A stretch of DNA of 64,000 nucleotides from Veillonella parvula (GTDB lineage: Bacteria > Bacillota > Negativicutes > Veillonellales > Veillonellaceae), in NCBI RefSeq assembly GCF_902810435.1, contig NZ_LR778174.1, positions 536,001 through 600,000 on the forward strand, read 5' to 3'. The translations under genes were made by a program, and so were the position numbers. A model generated the notes under the pieces. That model was not told where the DNA came from and ran no database searches. It was given only the letters and a program-made list of their open reading frames with translations. The first letter of the stretch is position 1; each line of letters opens with the position of its first letter. This document shows, one piece after another, positions 33,595 to 43,810 of the stretch.

Positions 33595-35748
33595 ATGAAC
33601 AACAACTTTAACAACTTTGGTAATGAATTTTCTAGCATGAATGATTTGTTTAATCAATTGATGGGTAATATGGGTGGTTATTCTACAGAACGACGTAGTT
33701 ATAAGATTAATGGTCGCGAAGTAACTCCAGAAGAATTTGCGTTTTATCGTCAAACTGGTCGCTTACCATCTAATGAAGAAATGCAAGCTGCTCAAGCTGC
33801 GCAACAAGGTAAAATCAAACAAGATGGAATCCTTGCTCGTTTGGGGACAAACTTAACTCAACAAGCTCGTGATGGTAAACTTGATCCTGTAATTGGTCGT
33901 AACAAAGAAATCCAAGAAACAGCAGAAATCTTGGCGCGTCGTACTAAAAACAATCCAGTACTTGTAGGTGATGCTGGTGTTGGTAAAACTGCAGTAGTAG
34001 AAGGCTTGGCACAAGCTATTGTAAATGGTGATGTTCCAGCAGCTATTAAAAATAAAGAAATCATTTCCATCGATATTTCCGGATTGGAAGCTGGTACTCA
34101 ATACCGTGGTTCCTTCGAAGAAAACATTCAAAACCTTATTAAAGAGGTAAAAGCCGCAGGCAATATTATCTTGTTCTTCGATGAAATTCACCAAATTTTG
34201 GGTGCTGGGTCCACAGGTGATGGTCAAGGATCTAAAGGCTTGGCAGATATCTTGAAGCCTGCTTTGTCCCGTGGTGAAATGACAGTTATCGGTGCTACAA
34301 CACAAGATGAATACCGTAACACAATCATGAAAAATGCAGCTCTTGCTCGCCGTTTCAATGAAGTTAAGGTCAATGCACCATCTGCAGAAGATACTTTCAA
34401 AATCTTACAAGGCATTCGTCCATTGTACGAAGCGCATCATAACATTGAATTGCCAGATGTCGTTTTGAAAGCCGCTGTAGATTATTCCGTACAATATATT
34501 CCGCAACGTAGCTTGCCAGATAAAGCTATCGACCTGATCGATGTAACAGCAGCTCATTTAGCATCTCAACATCCTGTAACAGATATTAAAACATTGGAAG
34601 CAGATATTGCAGATGCTAAAGCAAAACAAGAGGAATATGCTCAAAAAGAAGACTATGAATCTGCAATTAACGAAAAAATGCGCATTCAAAAGTTACAAGC
34701 AGAGCTCGACAATCACACAGAAAATCAAAAGGTGGTAGCGCAAGTAAACGACGTAGCAGAAGCCGTTGAAAGAATGACTGGTATTCCTGTATCTCAAATG
34801 GGGGCGTCTGATATCGAGCGCTTGAAAGATATGAAATCTCGTTTAGAAGCTCATGTAATCGGTCAAGATAAAGCAGTAGAGGCTGTATCTAAAGCAATTC
34901 GTCGTAACCGTGCAGGCTTTGACGAAGGCAACCGTCCAATCGGTAGCTTCTTATTCGTAGGTCCTACTGGCGTAGGTAAAACAGAATTAGCTAAACAATT
35001 AGCTTTAGATATGTTTGGTAACAAAGATGCAATCATTCGCTTGGATATGTCCGAATATAGTGATCGCACAGCCGTATCTAAATTAATCGGCGCTACAGCT
35101 GGTTATGTTGGTTATGAAGATAACTCTAATACATTGACTGAACGCGTACGTCGTAATCCTTATTCCATCGTATTATTCGATGAAATCGAAAAAGCAGACC
35201 CTCAAGTTATTACATTACTTTTACAAGTATTGGACGATGGTCGCTTAACAGATGGTCAAGGTAACACAGTAAACTTTAAAAATACTGTTATCATCGCTAC
35301 ATCCAATGCAGGTTTCGGTTATGGTAATGACAGTGATGATGAAAATAAAGTAGATGTAATGGAACGCATCGCGCCATTCTTCCGTCCAGAGTTCTTGAAC
35401 CGTTTCAACGCAGTTATCGAGTTCAATCAATTAAGCAAAGAAGATTTGAAAAAAATCGTAGATTTAATGCTCGATCAAGTTAATAAGACTTTGGCTAAGA
35501 AAGACATTACTCTTGATGTAACTGATGCAGCTAAAGAATTGTTGATGGAACAAGGGTATGATAAAACTATGGGCGCTCGTCCGTTACGCCGTGTTGTGGA
35601 ATCTGAAATCCGAGATAATGTAACAGATTTCTACTTGGATAATATCGATGTAAAACACTTGCTTGCTGATGTTAAGGATGGACACATTGCAATCTCTGAA
35701 AAAGCAGATTCCGATGATAGTAAAGACCAAGATAAGGCTGAGAAATAA
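33595..35748 (+). CDS. clpL: ClpL-type AAA+ chaperone/unfoldase
   Basis: A 717-residue HSP100 protein. The short N-terminus ([21 protein letters not shown], [23 protein letters not shown]) is that of streptococcal ClpL and replaces the usual Clp N domain. Two AAA+ modules follow: Walker A GDAGVGKT (125-132) with [12 protein letters not shown], and GPTGVGKT (456-463) with [13 protein letters not shown] coiled middle segment lies near residues 335-385. ATG 33595 has GAGGGGG upstream; the earlier ATG at 33571 overlaps it. Monocistronic, heat-shock control is likely from the heptads upstream. ClpL is typical of lactobacilli and streptococci, so horizontal transfer is possible. Confidence 0.88.
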   Translation: MNNNFNNFGNEFSSMNDLFNQLMGNMGGYSTERRSYKINGREVTPEEFAFYRQTGRLPSNEEMQAAQAAQQGKIKQDGILARLGTNLTQQARDGKLDPVIGRNKEIQETAEILARRTKNNPVLVGDAGVGKTAVVEGLAQAIVNGDVPAAIKNKEIISIDISGLEAGTQYRGSFEENIQNLIKEVKAAGNIILFFDEIHQILGAGSTGDGQGSKGLADILKPALSRGEMTVIGATTQDEYRNTIMKNAALARRFNEVKVNAPSAEDTFKILQGIRPLYEAHHNIELPDVVLKAAVDYSVQYIPQRSLPDKAIDLIDVTAAHLASQHPVTDIKTLEADIADAKAKQEEYAQKEDYESAINEKMRIQKLQAELDNHTENQKVVAQVNDVAEAVERMTGIPVSQMGASDIERLKDMKSRLEAHVIGQDKAVEAVSKAIRRNRAGFDEGNRPIGSFLFVGPTGVGKTELAKQLALDMFGNKDAIIRLDMSEYSDRTAVSKLIGATAGYVGYEDNSNTLTERVRRNPYSIVLFDEIEKADPQVITLLLQVLDDGRLTDGQGNTVNFKNTVIIATSNAGFGYGNDSDDENKVDVMERIAPFFRPEFLNRFNAVIEFNQLSKEDLKKIVDLMLDQVNKTLAKKDITLDVTDAAKELLMEQGYDKTMGARPLRRVVESEIRDNVTDFYLDNIDVKHLLADVKDGHIAISEKADSDDSKDQDKAEK

Positions 35749-35833
35749 ACAATAGACGTATAAGTGTCGGAATAATCATTTGACAAATCTGAATAAAGTA
35801 GTAATATTAATAGCATAATTATATAGTGAGTAT

Positions 35834-35925
35834 GCAAGGGAGCCTATTATATAGGCTGAGAAAGGGCTGCGAGCACCTGACCTTTATACCTGATCGGGAT
35901 CATGCCCGCGTAGGAAGCACGCTAA
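35834..35925 (+). promoter_or_regulatory. TPP riboswitch (THI box)
   Basis: The conserved core is complete: GGGAGCC (35838-35844), GGCTGAGA (35854-35861), the ACCTGATCGGGATCATGCCCGCGTAGG-type stretch from 35888, ending with GGAAGC. It precedes thiC by about 90 bases and would switch off the operon when thiamine pyrophosphate binds. Confidence 0.95.
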
Positions 35926-35933
35926 TACTTAAT

Positions 35934-35969
35934 ACGGGTATCGATCATTTTGTTCGATACCCGTTTTTG
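35934..35969 (+). terminator. Riboswitch-controlled terminator of the thi operon
   Basis: An 11-bp stem ACGGGTATCGA / TCGATACCCGT followed by T5 lies directly after the TPP aptamer. It is the probable expression platform (transcription attenuation). Confidence 0.85.
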
Positions 35970-36011
35970 CATACCTAACTATATATGTCTTTTATATAGG
36001 AGGATGTAAAA

Positions 36012-37316
36012 ATGTTTATGACACAATTGGAATCGGCTGTGGCTGGTGTAGTTACGAAGGAAATGAAAGTTGTCGCGGAAAAAGAATGTATGGATGAAGA
36101 CGTATTACGTTCACTAGTGGCAGCAGGAAAGGTTGTTATTCCTTGTAACAAGCAACATACTAGCATTTCGCCAGAGGGGATTGGTAAGCGTCTTAGAACG
36201 AAAGTTAATGTTAATTTAGGTACATCGAAAGACGTTACTGATTATGATAGTGAAATTGAAAAGGTTAATCGAGCCATTCGACTTGGAGCAGAGTCGATCA
36301 TGGACCTTTCAACTCATGGTGATACTCGTATTTTTAGACGTAAATTAATCGAGACATCGCCAGTAATGATTGGTACGGTGCCTATCTATGATAGTGTTAT
36401 TCATCATCAAAAAGATTTGGGTGAATTAACGGCTCAAGACTTCTTGGACACTATCCGATTACACGCTCAAGATGGTGTAGATTTTATTACTATCCACAGT
36501 GGTATTACGAGAAAAACAATAGATCAAATCAAGAATCATAAACGGTTGCTTAATATTGTTAGTCGCGGAGGCAGTTTGGTATTTGCGTGGATGAGCATGA
36601 CAGGTCATGAAAATCCATTCTACGAATACTTTGATGAAATCTTAAAGATTTGCAAAGAATATGATGTTACGTTGTCTTTAGGTGATGCTTGTCGTCCAGG
36701 TTGCTTGGCGGATGCAACTGATGTGTGCCAAATTGAAGAGCTTGTAAGGCTTGGTGAATTGGCAAAACGAGCGAAACAATATGGTGTACAAGCTATGATT
36801 GAAGGACCTGGGCATGTACCTTTACATCAAATACAAATGAATATGGAAGTTCAAGAATCTTTATGTGATGGAGCGCCATTCTATGTATTGGGACCGCTCG
36901 TCACAGATATTGCTCCAGGCTATGACCATATTACGGCTGCTATTGGTGGCGCTGTAGCGGGTATGCATGGTGCGTCCTTCTTATGCTACGTTACACCAGC
37001 GGAACATTTAGCCTTACCAAATGCAGATGATGTAAAAGACGGAATTATGGCTTTCAAAATAGCGGCGCATGCTGCAGATATTGCTCGTGGTATTCCTAAT
37101 GCAAGAGATATAGATGACACTATGGCTAAGGCACGTCAAGTTCTCGATTGGGAGTCACAATATGCTTGTGCCCTTGATTCGGAACGGGCTCGTTCTATTC
37201 GTGAAAGTAGAGCACCGGAGGAAGATCATGGTGAAACCTGTTCGATGTGTGGCAAGTTTTGTGCTGTACGCAGTATGAATAAAGCTTTACAAGAAGAATA
37301 TATTGATATTTTATAA
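36012..37316 (+). CDS. thiC: ThiC, phosphomethylpyrimidine synthase
   Basis: A 434-residue radical-SAM enzyme that rearranges AIR to HMP-phosphate. Visible are GKRLRTKVNVNLGTS, AESIMDLSTHGD, GDACRPGCLADATD, EGPGHVPLHQI, LGPLVTDIAPGYDHITAAIGG and the C-terminal cluster motif CSMCGKFC (Cx2Cx4C). AGGAGG lies eight bases before ATG 36012. It lacks the N-terminal extension of proteobacterial ThiC, as is usual for Firmicutes. First gene after the TPP riboswitch. Confidence 0.97.
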   Translation: MFMTQLESAVAGVVTKEMKVVAEKECMDEDVLRSLVAAGKVVIPCNKQHTSISPEGIGKRLRTKVNVNLGTSKDVTDYDSEIEKVNRAIRLGAESIMDLSTHGDTRIFRRKLIETSPVMIGTVPIYDSVIHHQKDLGELTAQDFLDTIRLHAQDGVDFITIHSGITRKTIDQIKNHKRLLNIVSRGGSLVFAWMSMTGHENPFYEYFDEILKICKEYDVTLSLGDACRPGCLADATDVCQIEELVRLGELAKRAKQYGVQAMIEGPGHVPLHQIQMNMEVQESLCDGAPFYVLGPLVTDIAPGYDHITAAIGGAVAGMHGASFLCYVTPAEHLALPNADDVKDGIMAFKIAAHAADIARGIPNARDIDDTMAKARQVLDWESQYACALDSERARSIRESRAPEEDHGETCSMCGKFCAVRSMNKALQEEYIDIL

Positions 37317-37339
37317 GCTTTTTCATATGGGAGGTCACT

Positions 37340-37537
37340 ATGGATTTAATTGTTAATGGAGAGCCAAAGCAGGTTTCAAACGAGCAACTTCATTTGGTTC
37401 TTAATGAATTAGGGTATGCCGGTAAACACTTTGTAGTTGAGCTTAATGGCGAGATTCTTAGTAAGGAAACGTATACAACCACTAAATTAACGGCTGCTGA
37501 TAGATTAGAAATCGTTAGCTTTGTAGGAGGTGGTTGA
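37340..37537 (+). CDS. thiS: ThiS sulfur-carrier protein
   Basis: A 65-residue ubiquitin-like carrier. The N-terminal VNGEPKQV strand, a middle VVELNGEIL segment and the C-terminal FVGGG tail are typical; the terminal Gly-Gly is adenylated and thiocarboxylated. It lies between thiC and thiG, with its stop just before the thiG start. Confidence 0.93.
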   Translation: MDLIVNGEPKQVSNEQLHLVLNELGYAGKHFVVELNGEILSKETYTTTKLTAADRLEIVSFVGGG

Positions 37538-37538
37538 T

Positions 37539-38309
37539 ATGTTGGATTCATTTACTGTAGGTAATACAACATTTTCTAGTCGCTTGTTAGTGGGGACAGG
37601 GAAATATGCATCCTATAATTTGATGCATGATGCATTAGTAGCATCACAATCAGATATTGTGACAGTTGCTCTTAGGCGAGTAGGTACAACACAAAGCGAG
37701 GAGGATATAATAAACTATATCCCCGATAGAATGCATTTATTACCGAATACATCGGGTGCTAGAAATGCAGACGAGGCTATACGCATTGCACGTATGGCAA
37801 AAGCATTAGGCTGTGGTAATTTGATTAAGATTGAAGTCATTCAAGACCAGATGTATTTGATGCCCGATAATTTAGAGACTATTAAAGCCACCGAGGTGTT
37901 GGCAAAGGAAGGGTTTATAGTCTTTCCTTATATGAGTCCTAATTTGATGGATGCAAAGCGACTAGTAGATGCTGGTGCTAATTGTGTTATGCCTCTCGCT
38001 TCGCCTATTGGTAGTAATCGTGGACTTGAAGCAAAAGGATTGATAGAGATTTTAATCAACTCTATTGATGTGCCTATTATTGTTGATGCAGGGATAGGAC
38101 GTCCTTCTGATGCAACAATAGCTATGGAAATGGGGGCTAGTGCTGTTCTTGTTAATACGGCTATTGCTACGAGTTCGGACCCAGTAGGCATGGCACAGGC
38201 TTTTTATCATGCTGTAGAGGCTGGTCGCAAGGCATATCTTGCAAAATGTGCACCTAAGAAGTCTGTAGGTAATGCATCTTCACCGTTAACTGGTTTCTTG
38301 CGAAAGTAG
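37539..38309 (+). CDS. thiG: ThiG, thiazole synthase
   Basis: A 256-residue TIM-barrel synthase. [53 protein letters not shown] and KIEVI with the Schiff-base lysine are present, followed by [12 protein letters not shown] and [12 protein letters not shown] start at ATG 37539, 8 bases after AGGAGG; an upstream GTG overlaps thiS. It joins the ThiS sulfur, the ThiH glycine-imine product and deoxyxylulose phosphate. Confidence 0.95.
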   Translation: MLDSFTVGNTTFSSRLLVGTGKYASYNLMHDALVASQSDIVTVALRRVGTTQSEEDIINYIPDRMHLLPNTSGARNADEAIRIARMAKALGCGNLIKIEVIQDQMYLMPDNLETIKATEVLAKEGFIVFPYMSPNLMDAKRLVDAGANCVMPLASPIGSNRGLEAKGLIEILINSIDVPIIVDAGIGRPSDATIAMEMGASAVLVNTAIATSSDPVGMAQAFYHAVEAGRKAYLAKCAPKKSVGNASSPLTGFLRK

Positions 38310-38318
38310 GGTGATGAT

Positions 38319-39419
38319 ATGTCATTTTTAGATGTACTTTCAAGAGTTTCCGACGAAGATATAGCTGACATATTAGGCGCAGTAACTGATGATGAAATAC
38401 TTTCAACACTCTCTAAACCTAAGTTAGCTATTGATGATGCACTTATTCTATTATCACCTCAAGCCCTGCTGTATTTAGAAGATATGGCCCAGATGGCTCA
38501 TGAACGGACGGTACAGCAATTTGGTTATACCATACAGCTGTTCACGCCTATGTACATTTCAAACTATTGCGACAATGGTTGTGTGTATTGTGGATATAGT
38601 CATCATGGTGGAATTGCCCGTGAAAAGCTAAGTTTAGCTGATATCGAGCTTGAGTCGAAAGCAATCGCTGAAACGGGATTAGAGCAAGTTTTAGTGTTAA
38701 CCGGTGAATCTAAATCTTGTAGTCCACCGTCGTATATACAGGCTGCCGTAGAAAAATTGGTTTCTATTTTTAGTAGCGTTAGTGTAGAGGTGTATTCGCT
38801 TACGCTGGCGGAATATAGAGGATTAGTTGCAGTTGGAGCGGATGGAATGACGATGTTCCAAGAGACATATAATCCTACGTTGTATGCGCAATTACATCCA
38901 TTTGGACCTAAGAGTGATTTTGCAAAGCGGATTGATACGCCTGAGTTGGCTTGCCAGGCTGGATTTAGAGTGGTCAATATTGGTGCTTTAATGGGCCTTG
39001 ATGAATGGCGTCGAGAGGCATACAAGACGATGTTACATCTTAATTACCTTATGCAACATTATCCAGATGTAGAATTATCTGTTTCCGTTCCAAGAATTCG
39101 ACCTTGTGCAGTAGGTTATTCACCAAAACATCCTGTAGATGATACGGCATTGGTTCAATATATTTTGGCTTTGCGTCTTTTGTTTCCCCGTGTGGGAATT
39201 ACGCTTTCCTCTCGTGAAAGCAAGTATATGCGTGACAATCTGGTGAGACTGGGGATTACAAAAGTTTCAGCTGGCGTAACAACCTCTGTAGGGGGACATA
39301 CAAAACAAGATGATTCTAGCCAATTTACAATTAGTGACAATCGCAGCGTAAGTGAAATGGCTGCAATGCTCGAAAATAATGGGTATCAACCCATTTATAA
39401 AGATTGGCAGGCACTATGA
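38319..39419 (+). CDS. thiH: ThiH, tyrosine lyase (2-iminoacetate synthase)
   Basis: A 366-residue radical-SAM enzyme. The cluster motif is C84-x3-C88-x2-C91 in YCDNGCVYCGYS, and QVLVLTGESKSCSPP and VSVPRIRPCAVGY are family motifs. It cleaves tyrosine to dehydroglycine and p-cresol. A ThiH rather than ThiO implies a strictly or mainly anaerobic thiazole route. Nine bases follow the thiG stop. Confidence 0.94.
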   Translation: MSFLDVLSRVSDEDIADILGAVTDDEILSTLSKPKLAIDDALILLSPQALLYLEDMAQMAHERTVQQFGYTIQLFTPMYISNYCDNGCVYCGYSHHGGIAREKLSLADIELESKAIAETGLEQVLVLTGESKSCSPPSYIQAAVEKLVSIFSSVSVEVYSLTLAEYRGLVAVGADGMTMFQETYNPTLYAQLHPFGPKSDFAKRIDTPELACQAGFRVVNIGALMGLDEWRREAYKTMLHLNYLMQHYPDVELSVSVPRIRPCAVGYSPKHPVDDTALVQYILALRLLFPRVGITLSSRESKYMRDNLVRLGITKVSAGVTTSVGGHTKQDDSSQFTISDNRSVSEMAAMLENNGYQPIYKDWQAL

Positions 39420-39431
39420 GGAGATATATGT

Positions 39432-40070
39432 ATGGCTCATATGAATAACGAATTTGAAACGGCTATATCCCACTTCTATAGCCCTGAGGAGTTTCGTAAA
39501 TTGCAGAATTCAGTAGTAGGCGTTTTAGGTGCTGGCGGATTGGGATCCAATTGTGCTGTTAATCTTGTCCGTAGTGGTATTCGAAATCTAATTATTGCAG
39601 ATTATGACATTGTAGAGCTAAGTAATTTAAATCGGCAATACTATTTTTCGCGTCATGTCGGGCAGTATAAGGTAGAGGCTTTACAAGATGTGTTAACTGC
39701 TATTAATTCAAATGTTATCGTTAAGATTTATAAGGATAAATTGACAACCGAGAATATACCTGAAATCTATAAAAAAGCCGATATTTTGATAGAAGCCTTT
39801 GATGCGGTGGAAGCTAAATCTATGTTTTTAGAAACTACAATCTCACTAGATGTACCTAAAATCATGGTATCCGGATTGGCTGGAATAGGTAATTCTGATA
39901 CGTTACGAACTAAAAAGCTAGGTCAAAATTTATATATTGTTGGTGACGAGCATTCCAGTGTAGAAGATGCGTATCCTTATGCACCTCGTGTAGCTATTGC
40001 TGCTGCAAAACAGGCGGATCTAGCGTTATCACTTTTACTAGAGAACACCATGTTTAATGAGGTGAAATAA
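39432..40070 (+). CDS. thiF: ThiF-family sulfur-carrier adenylyltransferase
   Basis: A 212-residue E1-like enzyme that adenylates the ThiS C-terminus. The nucleotide motif GVLGAGGLGSNCAVNLVRSGI, IADYDIVELSNLNRQYYF and ADILIEAFDAVEAK are visible. It is the short clostridial-type version and lacks the two CxxC zinc pairs of E. coli ThiF. It overlaps no gene but is tightly packed between thiH and thiE. Confidence 0.9.
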   Translation: MAHMNNEFETAISHFYSPEEFRKLQNSVVGVLGAGGLGSNCAVNLVRSGIRNLIIADYDIVELSNLNRQYYFSRHVGQYKVEALQDVLTAINSNVIVKIYKDKLTTENIPEIYKKADILIEAFDAVEAKSMFLETTISLDVPKIMVSGLAGIGNSDTLRTKKLGQNLYIVGDEHSSVEDAYPYAPRVAIAAAKQADLALSLLLENTMFNEVK

Positions 40071-40718
40071 GTGAATAGAAAAGACAAACTAACAGCGGTA
40101 ATGAATGCTTGCCCTATATATGGAATTACGGGTGGTACTCGAGATGTAGTTCCGCTTGTAAAAGATATGCTAAGCGCAGGGATACGAATTATACAATATC
40201 GTGAAAAGGGAAAAACGCCTATTCTGCGATATCAGGAGGCTATGATTTTGAGACGATTGACCTCTAATTATCATGCTCTATTAATTATTGATGATTATGT
40301 TGATCTTGCGCTGGCTGTACATGCTGATGGTGTTCATATTGGGCAAGCTGATTTGCCGCCCAATACGGTAAGACGAATTGTAGGGCCTAATATGTTGATT
40401 GGCTGGTCAACCCATAGTATATCTGACCTAAAAGCGGCAAACAGATACATAGGTGTTATTGATTATATTGGGGTAGGGCCTATTTTTTCTACACAAACAA
40501 AACCCAATGCTAATCCTGTAGGCATTTCTTATATATATTGGGCAAAGCAGTTTAGTAAGGCTCCCATTGTTGCTATTGGGGGAATTAAAACTACAAATGC
40601 TGATACCGTTTGGCAAGCGCATCCCGATTTTATTTGTGCCGTTTCTGAAATAACAGAGTCGGACAATATACAAAATACGGTTTATGAGCTTATGACTGGA
40701 TATAGTAGAGTGAGATAA
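40071..40718 (+). CDS. thiE: ThiE-type thiamine phosphate synthase
   Basis: A 215-residue TIM-barrel enzyme joining HMP-PP with thiazole phosphate. IIQYREKGKTP, IIDDYVDLALAVHADGVHIGQADLP, IGWSTHS, DYIGVGPIFSTQTKPNA and AIGGI match the family. It begins with GTG immediately after the thiF stop codon, so translation is coupled. No thiD or thiM is in the operon, so HMP-P kinase must be encoded elsewhere. TenI-like activity cannot be fully excluded. Confidence 0.88.
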   Translation: MNRKDKLTAVMNACPIYGITGGTRDVVPLVKDMLSAGIRIIQYREKGKTPILRYQEAMILRRLTSNYHALLIIDDYVDLALAVHADGVHIGQADLPPNTVRRIVGPNMLIGWSTHSISDLKAANRYIGVIDYIGVGPIFSTQTKPNANPVGISYIYWAKQFSKAPIVAIGGIKTTNADTVWQAHPDFICAVSEITESDNIQNTVYELMTGYSRVR

Positions 40719-40734
40719 AAAATTGAGTTTACAT

Positions 40735-40768
40735 AAAAACCACAAGATTAAAATCTTGTGGTTTTTGT
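40735..40768 (+). terminator. Terminator of the thi operon
   Basis: A 14-bp stem AAAAACCACAAGAT / ATCTTGTGGTTTTT is followed by further T. Confidence 0.9.
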
Positions 40769-40899
40769 ATTTATAAAATAATTTTGTAGATTTGATAAAT
40801 ATCCTTGCTAAGATATAGGTTTATTTAGTATAATCGTATCATTAAATTCAATATTCTATAGAATTTATATAATAGATGAAGATGGAGAGGTAATAGTAT

Positions 40900-41667
40900 A
40901 TGTCTCATTATGTAGATTTAAATAGTGATTTAGGAGAAAGTTTTGGTAATTATACATTAGGTATGGATAGTGAAGTATTAAATCACGTAACAAGTGCTAA
41001 TATTGCCTGTGGTTGGCACGCTGGAGATCCTCTTATTATGGATGCGACTGTCCGAATATGTAAGGAAAAGGGTGTAGCCGTAGGGGCACATCCTGGTTAT
41101 CCAGATTTGATGGGATTTGGTCGTCGTGCGATGGCAGTAAATCCTGCGGAGGCAAAAGCCTATATGATATACCAATTAGGTGCACTACAAGCTTTTTGTG
41201 ATAGTCATGACCTTACTTTACAGCATATGAAGTTACACGGTGCCTTTTACAATACAGCTTGTGTTACGCCTGTAATAGCTGATGCAATTTTAGATGGTTT
41301 ACAATCGGTAAATCCTAATATCGCGGCCATGGTATTGAGTGGTAGCTATATTGCTCAAGAGGCACAGCGACGAGGTATTCCTGTTATACAGGAAGTGTTT
41401 GCCGATCGTGGCTATACAGAGGAGGGAACATTGGTCCCTCGTACAGAAGTAGGTGCTTTCATCAAAGACCCACAAGAGGCTTTAGACCGAGTACTGATGA
41501 TGGTTACAAAGGGTAAGGTCGTTACTAATACGGGGAAGACCATTGATATTGTGGCAGATTCCATATGTGTTCATGGAGATAATCCTGAAGCGATAGCTTT
41601 CACAAAGTATATTCGGGAAGGGCTATCAAAAGCTGGTATAACGGTGGCGAATTTTCAACACCGATAA
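40900..41667 (+). CDS. pxpA: PxpA, 5-oxoprolinase subunit A (LamB/YcsF)
   Basis: A 255-residue member of the LamB/YcsF family: YVDLNSDLGESFGNYTLG, ANIACGWHAGDP, VAVGAHPGYPDLMGFGRR and KLHGAFYN are all present. With PxpB and PxpC it forms the ATP-dependent bacterial 5-oxoprolinase that opens pyroglutamate to glutamate. It opens a unit with an NRAMP-like gene, pxpB and pxpC. Confidence 0.94.
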   Translation: MSHYVDLNSDLGESFGNYTLGMDSEVLNHVTSANIACGWHAGDPLIMDATVRICKEKGVAVGAHPGYPDLMGFGRRAMAVNPAEAKAYMIYQLGALQAFCDSHDLTLQHMKLHGAFYNTACVTPVIADAILDGLQSVNPNIAAMVLSGSYIAQEAQRRGIPVIQEVFADRGYTEEGTLVPRTEVGAFIKDPQEALDRVLMMVTKGKVVTNTGKTIDIVADSICVHGDNPEAIAFTKYIREGLSKAGITVANFQHR

Positions 41668-41795
41668 CACTATTAAGAACATTAAAATAAATGCTTAATT
41701 AATACTAACAGAAAATACGAATATAAGTATTAAAAGCAAGTATGAGCTTTAAGCAATAAGTATGACATAGATTAATTATTATTTTGGAGGTTCCT

Positions 41796-42992
41796 ATGAA
41801 ACCAATTACAGGTAAAGCGAGTTTCTCTGTCCTATTAGGGGCAGCTTTCTTAATGGCCACGTCATCTATTGGGCCTGGCTTTATGTTGCAAACAGCAGCG
41901 TTTACAAATGAGTTGAAAGCAGACTTTGCATTTGCTATCGTTATATCCGTTATTTTCTCTATTATTGCACAGCTTAATGTGTGGACAATTATTGGTGTAT
42001 CCCAAATGCGCGGTCAAGATATTGCGAATAAGGTATTACCAGGCCTTGGGTATATAGTGGCATTTTTAATTTCCCTTGGTGGATTAGCCTTTAATATCGG
42101 TAATATTGGTGGTGCTTCTATGGGCCTCAATATTATATTTGGTATCGACACAACAACAGCAGCGGCTATTAGTGGTATTTTGGGCATCTTACTATTTACA
42201 TCTAAGAAGATGGGTGGTGTTCTAGATAATACGGCTAAAGTACTCGGTACGGTTATGCTCGTCCTCATTGCTTATGTAGCATTTTCAACGAATCCCCCGG
42301 TAGGGACAGCAGTGACTCATGCGATAGTACCTACGAATTATCCGTGGCTTGCTACGATAACTCTTATTGGAGGGACCGTAGGTGGCTATATAACATTCTC
42401 TGGTGGTCATCGCCTTATTGATGCTGGTATTACAGGTCAAGAACATTTAAAGGATGTACGTCGTGCAGCAATTATGGGCATGTCTGTTGATGCGCTAGTT
42501 CGTATATTATTATTCTTAGCTGTTCTTGGTGTGGTATCTATGGGATTTGTACTAGATACTAAGGATCCAGCTGGTTCTGCTTTTCTTTTAGGAGCTGGTG
42601 AAATCGGGCATAAATTATTCGGTATAGTGTTCTTCTGTGCCGCATTGACCTCTGTAGTAGGGGCTGCCTACACATCAGTATCCTTCTTAAAAACATTGTT
42701 TAAGGTGGTAGAACGAAATGAAAAATTGACTATTATGGCATTTATCTTTATTTCCACATGTATCCTGATTTTTATTGGTAAACCAGCATCTCTATTGATT
42801 TTAGCCGGTTCTGTAAATGGTTTGATCTTGCCTGTTACGTTGGCAGTTATGCTTGTCGCAACTCATAAGTCTGAAATCGTAGGAACATATAAACACAATA
42901 AACTTTTATATTATACAGGGTGGATTGTAGTGCTCGTAACATCTTACATTGGTATTACATCTTTAAAGGGCATTGCTAAGTTACTAGGTTAA
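41796..42992 (+). CDS. NRAMP-family permease of the 5-oxoprolinase operon (YcsG-like)
   Basis: A 398-residue protein with about 11 membrane segments. It resembles B. subtilis YcsG, the NRAMP-like gene next to ycsF. ATSSIGPGFMLQTA near the N-terminus sits where metal transporters have DPGN, and that metal-binding motif is absent. Import of 5-oxoproline or a related substrate is thus more likely than metal transport. ATG 41796 has TTGGAGG upstream. The 128-base gap after pxpA shows no clear terminator. Confidence 0.8.
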   Translation: MKPITGKASFSVLLGAAFLMATSSIGPGFMLQTAAFTNELKADFAFAIVISVIFSIIAQLNVWTIIGVSQMRGQDIANKVLPGLGYIVAFLISLGGLAFNIGNIGGASMGLNIIFGIDTTTAAAISGILGILLFTSKKMGGVLDNTAKVLGTVMLVLIAYVAFSTNPPVGTAVTHAIVPTNYPWLATITLIGGTVGGYITFSGGHRLIDAGITGQEHLKDVRRAAIMGMSVDALVRILLFLAVLGVVSMGFVLDTKDPAGSAFLLGAGEIGHKLFGIVFFCAALTSVVGAAYTSVSFLKTLFKVVERNEKLTIMAFIFISTCILIFIGKPASLLILAGSVNGLILPVTLAVMLVATHKSEIVGTYKHNKLLYYTGWIVVLVTSYIGITSLKGIAKLLG

Positions 42993-43066
42993 TTAATTAT
43001 CTGTGAAAGCACCATTACGTTCGTCTTGAATGTGATGGTCCTTTCTAGTTATAGCAGGAGGTACAT

Positions 43067-43810
43067 ATGAAACCTACAATTTCACCTGTAGGGGATTGCG
43101 CTATCTCTATTGATTTTGGTCAAGCAATCGATCCAAAGATTAATCGACAAATCCGACAAGTTATAGAGCAGATTAAACTCTTACAGCTAGATGGAATTAT
43201 TGAACTAGTTCCTACATACTGTGCATTGCTTGTTCAATATGATGCAATGGTATATACGTATTCCGACATTTGTAGAACTATTAATCCTATATTACAAGAA
43301 TCTGTAACAGACAGCGCAAATGAACGTGTTACGATTGTTGAAATCCCGACCATATACGGTGGCGAGTATGGTCCAGATCTAGGCTTTGTAGCCTCTCACA
43401 ATCATATAAGTGAAGCTGAGGTTGTATCCATTCATAGTGGTACTGACTATTTGGTTTATATGTTAGGTTTTATTCCTGGTTTTACTTACTTAGGTGGAAT
43501 GAATCCTCGCATTGCAACTCCGCGGTTGTCTTCGCCAAGAACTTTGATTCCTGCCGGGTCTGTAGGTATTGCAGGAGAACAGACTGGCACATATCCATCA
43601 GATTCTCCAGGGGGATGGCAGATTATTGGGCGCACACCTGTGACTATGTATGATATGTCTAAAAAACAAGCTGCATTATTAAGAGCAGGGGACTACGTTC
43701 GTTATGTGCCCATCGATGATACTGAATTTTATCGCATAAAATCTTTAGGTTCAGCTTATGTTCCTGTTGTACATGAAGTAGAGGTAGGTGATTTGCGTGG
43801 CTTTAAATAG
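43067..43810 (+). CDS. pxpB: PxpB, 5-oxoprolinase subunit B (KipI family)
   Basis: A 247-residue KipI/allophanate-hydrolase subunit 1 homologue: PVGDCAISIDFG at the start, then IPTIYGGEYGPDL, HSGTDYLVYMLGFIPGFTYLGGM and RTLIPAGSVGIAGEQTGTYPSDSPGGWQIIGRTP. It pairs with PxpC to form the catalytic complex. A GGAGG site precedes it, and it overlaps the pxpC start. Confidence 0.94.
   Translation: MKPTISPVGDCAISIDFGQAIDPKINRQIRQVIEQIKLLQLDGIIELVPTYCALLVQYDAMVYTYSDICRTINPILQESVTDSANERVTIVEIPTIYGGEYGPDLGFVASHNHISEAEVVSIHSGTDYLVYMLGFIPGFTYLGGMNPRIATPRLSSPRTLIPAGSVGIAGEQTGTYPSDSPGGWQIIGRTPVTMYDMSKKQAALLRAGDYVRYVPIDDTEFYRIKSLGSAYVPVVHEVEVGDLRGFK

Noticed and set aside
41796..42992. A manganese/iron NRAMP transporter
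   Set aside because: The metal-binding DPGN motif is absent and the gene lies inside a 5-oxoprolinase operon.
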